Source: Acetobacteraceae bacterium
GTDB lineage: Bacteria > Pseudomonadota > Alphaproteobacteria > Acetobacterales > Acetobacteraceae
DNA length: 9,184 bases
NCBI GenBank assembly: GCA_027311485.1
Contig: DAICYU010000116.1
Span: 1-9,184 of the forward strand
Direction of reading: 5' to 3'
Below, in pieces: positions 7,087-9,184 of the stretch (positions within the stretch are counted from its first letter, which is position 1; each line of letters starts with the position of its first letter). A model generated the notes under the pieces. It saw only the letters and a list, made by a program, of their open reading frames with translations. It did no database searches and was not told where the DNA came from. The position numbers and the translations under genes are program-made.

Positions 7087-7872
7087 ATGGAACCGGATTC
7101 GATCCTGCTGGCGGAGCGCCGTGGCCATACCCTGGTGCTGACGATGAACCGGCCCGAGCGGATGAACGCGCTGTCGCCGGAATTGTCCGACGCCCTGATC
7201 GAGGCGTTCGTGGAGGCTGGGGCGGACCCCGACATTCGCGCTGTGGTGCTGACCGCGGTCGGCGACCGGGCGTTCTGCGCCGGGGCGGACCTGAAGGCGC
7301 GGGCGCAGGAGGACAAGGACGGCAAGCCGTTCCAGCCGCTGCTGTCCCGCGTCCAGCGCTATGTGTTCGAAGTTGTGTATGAAACCATCAAGCCGACAAT
7401 CGCAGCGCTGAACGGTCCGGCGGTGGCCGGCGGGCTGGAACTGGCGCTGGCCTGCGACCTGCGCGTGGCGGCTGAGCACGTGCGGCTGGGACTGCCGGAG
7501 GCGAAGCGCGGGAAGGGGGCGCATTTCGCCAACGTCATGCTGCCCCGCATGGTGCCGTCCGGCATCGCTTACGAAATGTTATATCTTGGCGAATATATCG
7601 GTGCCGAGGACGCGAAGCGGTGGGGTCTGGTCAACCGCGTCGTCCCGCGTGGTGAGGCCTTGGCGGAAGCCTTGCGGCTTGCCGACGCCATCTGCCAGAA
7701 CGCGCCGGTTTCTCTACGCAGAATGAAAGAGACCGCAATCCGATCGAACGGGCTTCCGGTCCCGGCCGCGTTGCGCCTGAACGAAGGGATCAGTCCTTAT
7801 ACCAGTGAAGACCGGGTCGAGGGTGTCCGCGCTTTTGTCGAGAAGAGAGACCCTGTGTGGCGTGGACGATAG
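7087..7872 (+). CDS. Enoyl-CoA hydratase/isomerase (crotonase family)
   Basis: The 261-residue product has normal length for a monofunctional crotonase. It adds water to, or isomerises, an enoyl-CoA in the cytoplasm. The oxyanion-hole segments are AFCAGADLK (62-70) and NGPAVAGGLELA (109-120, Gly115). Both Glu residues of the hydratase mechanism are present: Glu118 in GGLELA and Glu138 in GLPEAKRG, spaced 20 apart as in rat mitochondrial hydratase (Glu144/Glu164). A hydratase or lyase activity is therefore more likely than a dehalogenase or thioesterase. The start is set by AGGAGG at 7073-7078. The gene is divergent from the NDP-forming synthetase/RLP/cupin operon and could share control with it. 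With the two acyl-CoA synthetases it suggests acid degradation through acyl-CoA, substrate unknown. The methylthioacryloyl-CoA hydratase DmdD belongs to this family, but nothing in the sequence proves that specificity. Confidence 0.92.
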   Translation: MEPDSILLAERRGHTLVLTMNRPERMNALSPELSDALIEAFVEAGADPDIRAVVLTAVGDRAFCAGADLKARAQEDKDGKPFQPLLSRVQRYVFEVVYETIKPTIAALNGPAVAGGLELALACDLRVAAEHVRLGLPEAKRGKGAHFANVMLPRMVPSGIAYEMLYLGEYIGAEDAKRWGLVNRVVPRGEALAEALRLADAICQNAPVSLRRMKETAIRSNGLPVPAALRLNEGISPYTSEDRVEGVRAFVEKRDPVWRGR

Positions 7873-7955
7873 GCAGTCCGCCTTGGCGCATCATTGGCCC
7901 GGGTGAAACCAGCCGACGACGCCAGAGACGCGCTGAATTCTTGTTTGAGAATACG

Positions 7956-7974
7956 CGTCCGGCCGGACGTCCGG
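7956..7974. repeat. Overlapping perfect palindromes built from GTCCGG half-sites
   Basis: A 14-bp perfect palindrome (7956-7969, CGTCCGGCCGGACG) overlaps a 12-bp perfect palindrome (7963-7974, CCGGACGTCCGG). Together they read GTCCGG-CCGGAC-GTCCGG. The site lies 84 bp after the hydratase stop and upstream of the repeat protein. It may be an operator or part of a transcript end; no T-tract follows. Confidence 0.5.
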
Positions 7975-8000
7975 TTCGTTCGTGGTGGTCGCGGGTCATC

Positions 8001-8056
8001 GTAACAGAGGTAACGGGACGTAATCCATATTGTGCAAAATCGTGGATCGATATAAC
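8001..8056 (+). promoter_or_regulatory. AT-rich promoter region with phased GTAAC repeats upstream of the repeat protein
   Basis: GTAAC at 8001-8005 and 8010-8014 and GTAAT at 8020-8024 are spaced 9 and 10 bp apart, roughly one helical turn. They are followed by a possible -35 TTGTGC (8030-8035) and -10 TATAAC (8051-8056, five of six matches) with a 15-bp spacer, shorter than ideal. The stretch is clearly more AT-rich than its surroundings. Phased direct repeats just upstream of a -35 are typical activator sites (OmpR/PhoB style); the regulator is unknown. Confidence 0.4.
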
Positions 8057-8070
8057 TACGATATTACAAT

Positions 8071-8074
8071 GGAG
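8071..8074 (+). promoter_or_regulatory. Ribosome binding site deciding the start of the repeat protein
   Basis: GGAG ends 7 nt before the ATG at 8082. The same frame is open back to an ATG at 7857, but that start has no comparable site, would overlap the hydratase gene and would run through the AT-rich promoter region, so 8082 is preferred. Confidence 0.7.
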
Positions 8075-8081
8075 ATCGTTG

Positions 8082-8477
8082 ATGCGTTACCTTCCGCCGT
8101 TCGAAGTCCTGAAGTCATACGTTACCATCGAGACCGTTAAGGGCGAGCTCATGGTGAAGTGCAGCTACGAAAACCTGGTGCAGTTGATCCGTCGGCTGCT
8201 GGCCGGGACTGACGTGAACGAAGCCTGGTATCTCGAGCGGTACCCGGATATCGCAGATGCCATAAAGCAAGGAATCATTACATCCGCCCGGTCGCATTTC
8301 GTCGGCGATGGCTATTTTGAGGGACGGTGGCCCTTTCCCATCACGGTCGATGAGAAGTACTACCTTGAGCAGAATCCCGGTGTCGCAGATTACGTGCGTC
8401 GCGGATTGTTACAGAGCGGCCAGCAACATTTCGATGAAAACGGCTACAAGGAAGGCCGTCTTCCCTTCGGAATGTAA
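8082..8477 (+). CDS. Small protein with two YPD...HF...GY.EGR.PF repeats, function unknown
   Basis: The 131-residue product has a short N-terminal part (1-48) and two copies of a roughly 35-residue repeat. Copy 1 is about 49-84: WYLERYPDIADAI, then SHF, then GYFEGRWPF. Copy 2 is about 93-128: YYLEQNPGVADYV, then QHF, then GYKEGRLPF. Similar tandem units (Y-L-x-x-x-P-D-V-A ... H-F/Y ... G-x-x-E-G-R-x-P) occur in alphaproteobacterial proteins, some next to glycosyltransferase or calcium-binding repeat domains. Their role is not known to me. No signal peptide or membrane segment is visible, so a cytoplasmic location is likely. It appears monocistronic, with an AT-rich upstream region and a strong hairpin after its stop. 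That it is a real gene is supported by the ribosome binding site, the internal repeat and the flanking signals. Confidence 0.8.
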   Translation: MRYLPPFEVLKSYVTIETVKGELMVKCSYENLVQLIRRLLAGTDVNEAWYLERYPDIADAIKQGIITSARSHFVGDGYFEGRWPFPITVDEKYYLEQNPGVADYVRRGLLQSGQQHFDENGYKEGRLPFGM

Positions 8478-8494
8478 CCGTCGCCCGACCTTCA

Positions 8495-8524
8495 CGCCGC
8501 TGTCATGATCCGGTGACAGCGGCG
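8495..8524. terminator. Strong hairpin between convergent genes, probable bidirectional terminator
   Basis: CGCCGCTGTCA (8495-8505) and TGACAGCGGCG (8514-8524) form a perfect 11-bp stem with an 8-nt loop. It begins 18 nt after the stop of the repeat protein and ends 28 nt beyond the stop of the convergent Lin0512 gene. No T-tract follows on either strand. Position and strength favour a shared terminator. Confidence 0.6.
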
Positions 8525-8552
8525 CCTGTGACTTGCGATTGACACGCTATTA

Positions 8553-8897
8553 TTACGGCAGATCCAGCCTGACTGCGATGGCCGCAGTCGCGATGACAGC
8601 ATTGTCCCCGCGTTCCCGGTCGATCACATCAAGGCCGCCCTTGACGCAGCGTACCGCCACCGTCCCATGCGGCAAGCTGCCGCGAACGGCTTCGGCGTCC
8701 ACCTTGTCCGGCTGCTGCACGCCAATCGTCACCTCAACGAACATGCCCGTCTTCGGGTCCACGCCCAGCGACCGCAGCATCGACAGGGATGAGTGGTGAA
8801 TGGCGTCCTGCACGGCCCGCAACGCCGCCTTGGTGTAGTCGCCACCGTGCAGATCGTTGCCGGTTCCAAGCTCGAGGATAACCCGTTTCAGTGCCAT
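8553..8897 (-). CDS. Lin0512 family protein (second of a tandem pair)
   Basis: The 114-residue product matches the small Lin0512 family of conserved proteins of unknown function. Seen: an N-terminal ELGTGNDLHGGDYTKAA segment (9-25), an RAVQDAIHHSSL helix (27-38), FVEVTIGVQQPDKVD (53-67), LPHGTVAVRCVKGGLDV (75-91) and a hydrophobic Ala-rich tail. Length is as expected for the family. The start at 8897 is chosen because the conserved N-terminus MALKRVILELG begins there and a GAGGGGGG purine tract lies about 8 nt upstream; the same frame is open further upstream, but that part is a shadow of the neighbouring gene. It is 13 bp after the stop of a paralogue, so the two are surely cotranscribed. 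No catalytic residues are established and no signal peptide is visible. The product is probably a small cytoplasmic protein, perhaps forming a hetero-oligomer with its paralogue. Confidence 0.82.
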   Translation of the reverse strand: MALKRVILELGTGNDLHGGDYTKAALRAVQDAIHHSSLSMLRSLGVDPKTGMFVEVTIGVQQPDKVDAEAVRGSLPHGTVAVRCVKGGLDVIDRERGDNAVIATAAIAVRLDLP

Positions 8898-8910
8898 GAC
8901 TGCGCCCCCC

Positions 8911-9184
8911 TCACGCCACGTCCAGCCAGACCACGGCGGCGGCACTCGCCACCAGCGTTGAATTGGTGCCCTCGTCGTTCGGGATTTCCAGGCCGCCGTC
9001 CACAACCTCCACCGTGCCAGTGCCGTGCGGCAGCACCGCCAGAACCTGCGCCTTGTCCACCTGCTCGGGGTGCGGCACACCGATCCTGACCTCGACCTGC
9101 ATCGCGTCAGTGTCCATCCCCAGCGCCGCGGCGATATTCAGAGAATTGTGCCACAGCGCGTCGCGCAGGGCGCGGACCGCTGCT
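8911..9184 (-). CDS. Lin0512 family protein (first of a tandem pair), N-terminus beyond the window
   Basis: The frame stays open to the window edge; about 90 residues are visible and, by alignment with the next gene, roughly 22 N-terminal residues are missing. Seen: AAVRALRDALWHNSLNIA at the edge, VEVRIGVPHPEQVD, VLPHGTGTVEVVDGGLEIP and an Ala/Val-rich tail ending LDVA. These blocks line up one for one with the downstream paralogue, but identity is moderate, so the duplication is old. The in-frame ATG at 9117 is internal to the conserved family sequence and is not the start. Function is unknown. The stop codon overlaps the ribosome binding region of the next gene, which suggests translational coupling and a stable ratio of the two products. 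Confidence 0.8.
   Translation of the reverse strand, partial: AAVRALRDALWHNSLNIAAALGMDTDAMQVEVRIGVPHPEQVDKAQVLAVLPHGTGTVEVVDGGLEIPNDEGTNSTLVASAAAVVWLDVA

Noticed and set aside
5795..7087. Plus-strand open frames opposite the synthetase (5795-6397 and 6455-7087)
   Set aside because: Antisense to a gene with complete conserved domains; no motif or ribosome binding site supports them.
7857..8081. 75-residue N-terminal extension of the repeat protein back to an ATG at 7857
   Set aside because: It would overlap the hydratase gene, crosses the AT-rich promoter region and lacks a ribosome binding site; the GGAG at 8071 supports the ATG at 8082.
8898..9080. 61-residue extension of the Lin0512 gene to an ATG at 9080
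   Set aside because: The extension is Arg/Trp-rich and out of frame within the upstream paralogue; the family N-terminus starts at 8897.
1..9184. CRISPR array, tRNA, insertion sequence or prophage
   Set aside because: No regularly spaced direct repeats, cloverleaf, transposase or phage gene was seen on reading both strands.

Overview
The window is GC-rich (about two thirds G+C by eye), with strong GC-ending codon bias, ATG starts and short Shine-Dalgarno sites. Protein styles and gene neighbourhood suggest an alphaproteobacterium, most likely of the Rhodospirillales/Acetobacteraceae type. No rRNA, tRNA, CRISPR array, insertion sequence or phage gene is visible.

Layout. (1) 1-1407 (+): the 3' part of an ABC exporter of the peptidase-containing bacteriocin/peptide export type, cut by the window edge. 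(2) 1522-3159 (+): an AMP-forming acyl-CoA synthetase. (3) 3178-3210: a 10-bp hairpin between convergent genes. (4) 3258-6970 (-): a tight three-gene operon, read right to left: an NDP-forming acyl-CoA synthetase, then, overlapping it by 4 bp, a form IV RuBisCO-like protein (RLP), then a small cupin. (5) 7087-7872 (+): a crotonase-family enoyl-CoA hydratase, divergent from the operon. (6) 8082-8477 (+): a 131-aa protein made mostly of two copies of a YPD...HF...GY.EGR.PF repeat, with its own AT-rich promoter region. (7) An 11-bp hairpin at 8495-8524. (8) 8553-9184 (-): two tandem Lin0512-family genes, the first one cut by the window edge.

How the genes may work together. The centre of interest is the RLP plus cupin. 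In Rhodospirillum rubrum an RLP (5-methylthioribulose-1-phosphate isomerase) and a cupin (methylthioxylulose-5-phosphate methylsulfurylase) form a methionine-salvage shunt that releases methanethiol and makes 1-deoxyxylulose 5-phosphate. The pair here fits that pattern, but it is translationally coupled to an NDP-forming acyl-CoA synthetase and surrounded by an AMP-forming acyl-CoA synthetase and an enoyl-CoA hydratase. That set of acyl-CoA enzymes is not part of the known shunt. Either the neighbours are incidental or the RLP works in a pathway that ends in an acyl-CoA; sequence alone cannot decide. The RLP lacks the metal-binding Glu of true RuBisCO (His instead), so it should not fix CO2.

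Smaller points of interest are a 2.5-copy tandem repeat across the RLP/cupin junction, a pentapeptide-repeat linker in the NDP-forming synthetase, phased GTAAC repeats upstream of the repeat protein, and the paired Lin0512 paralogues.
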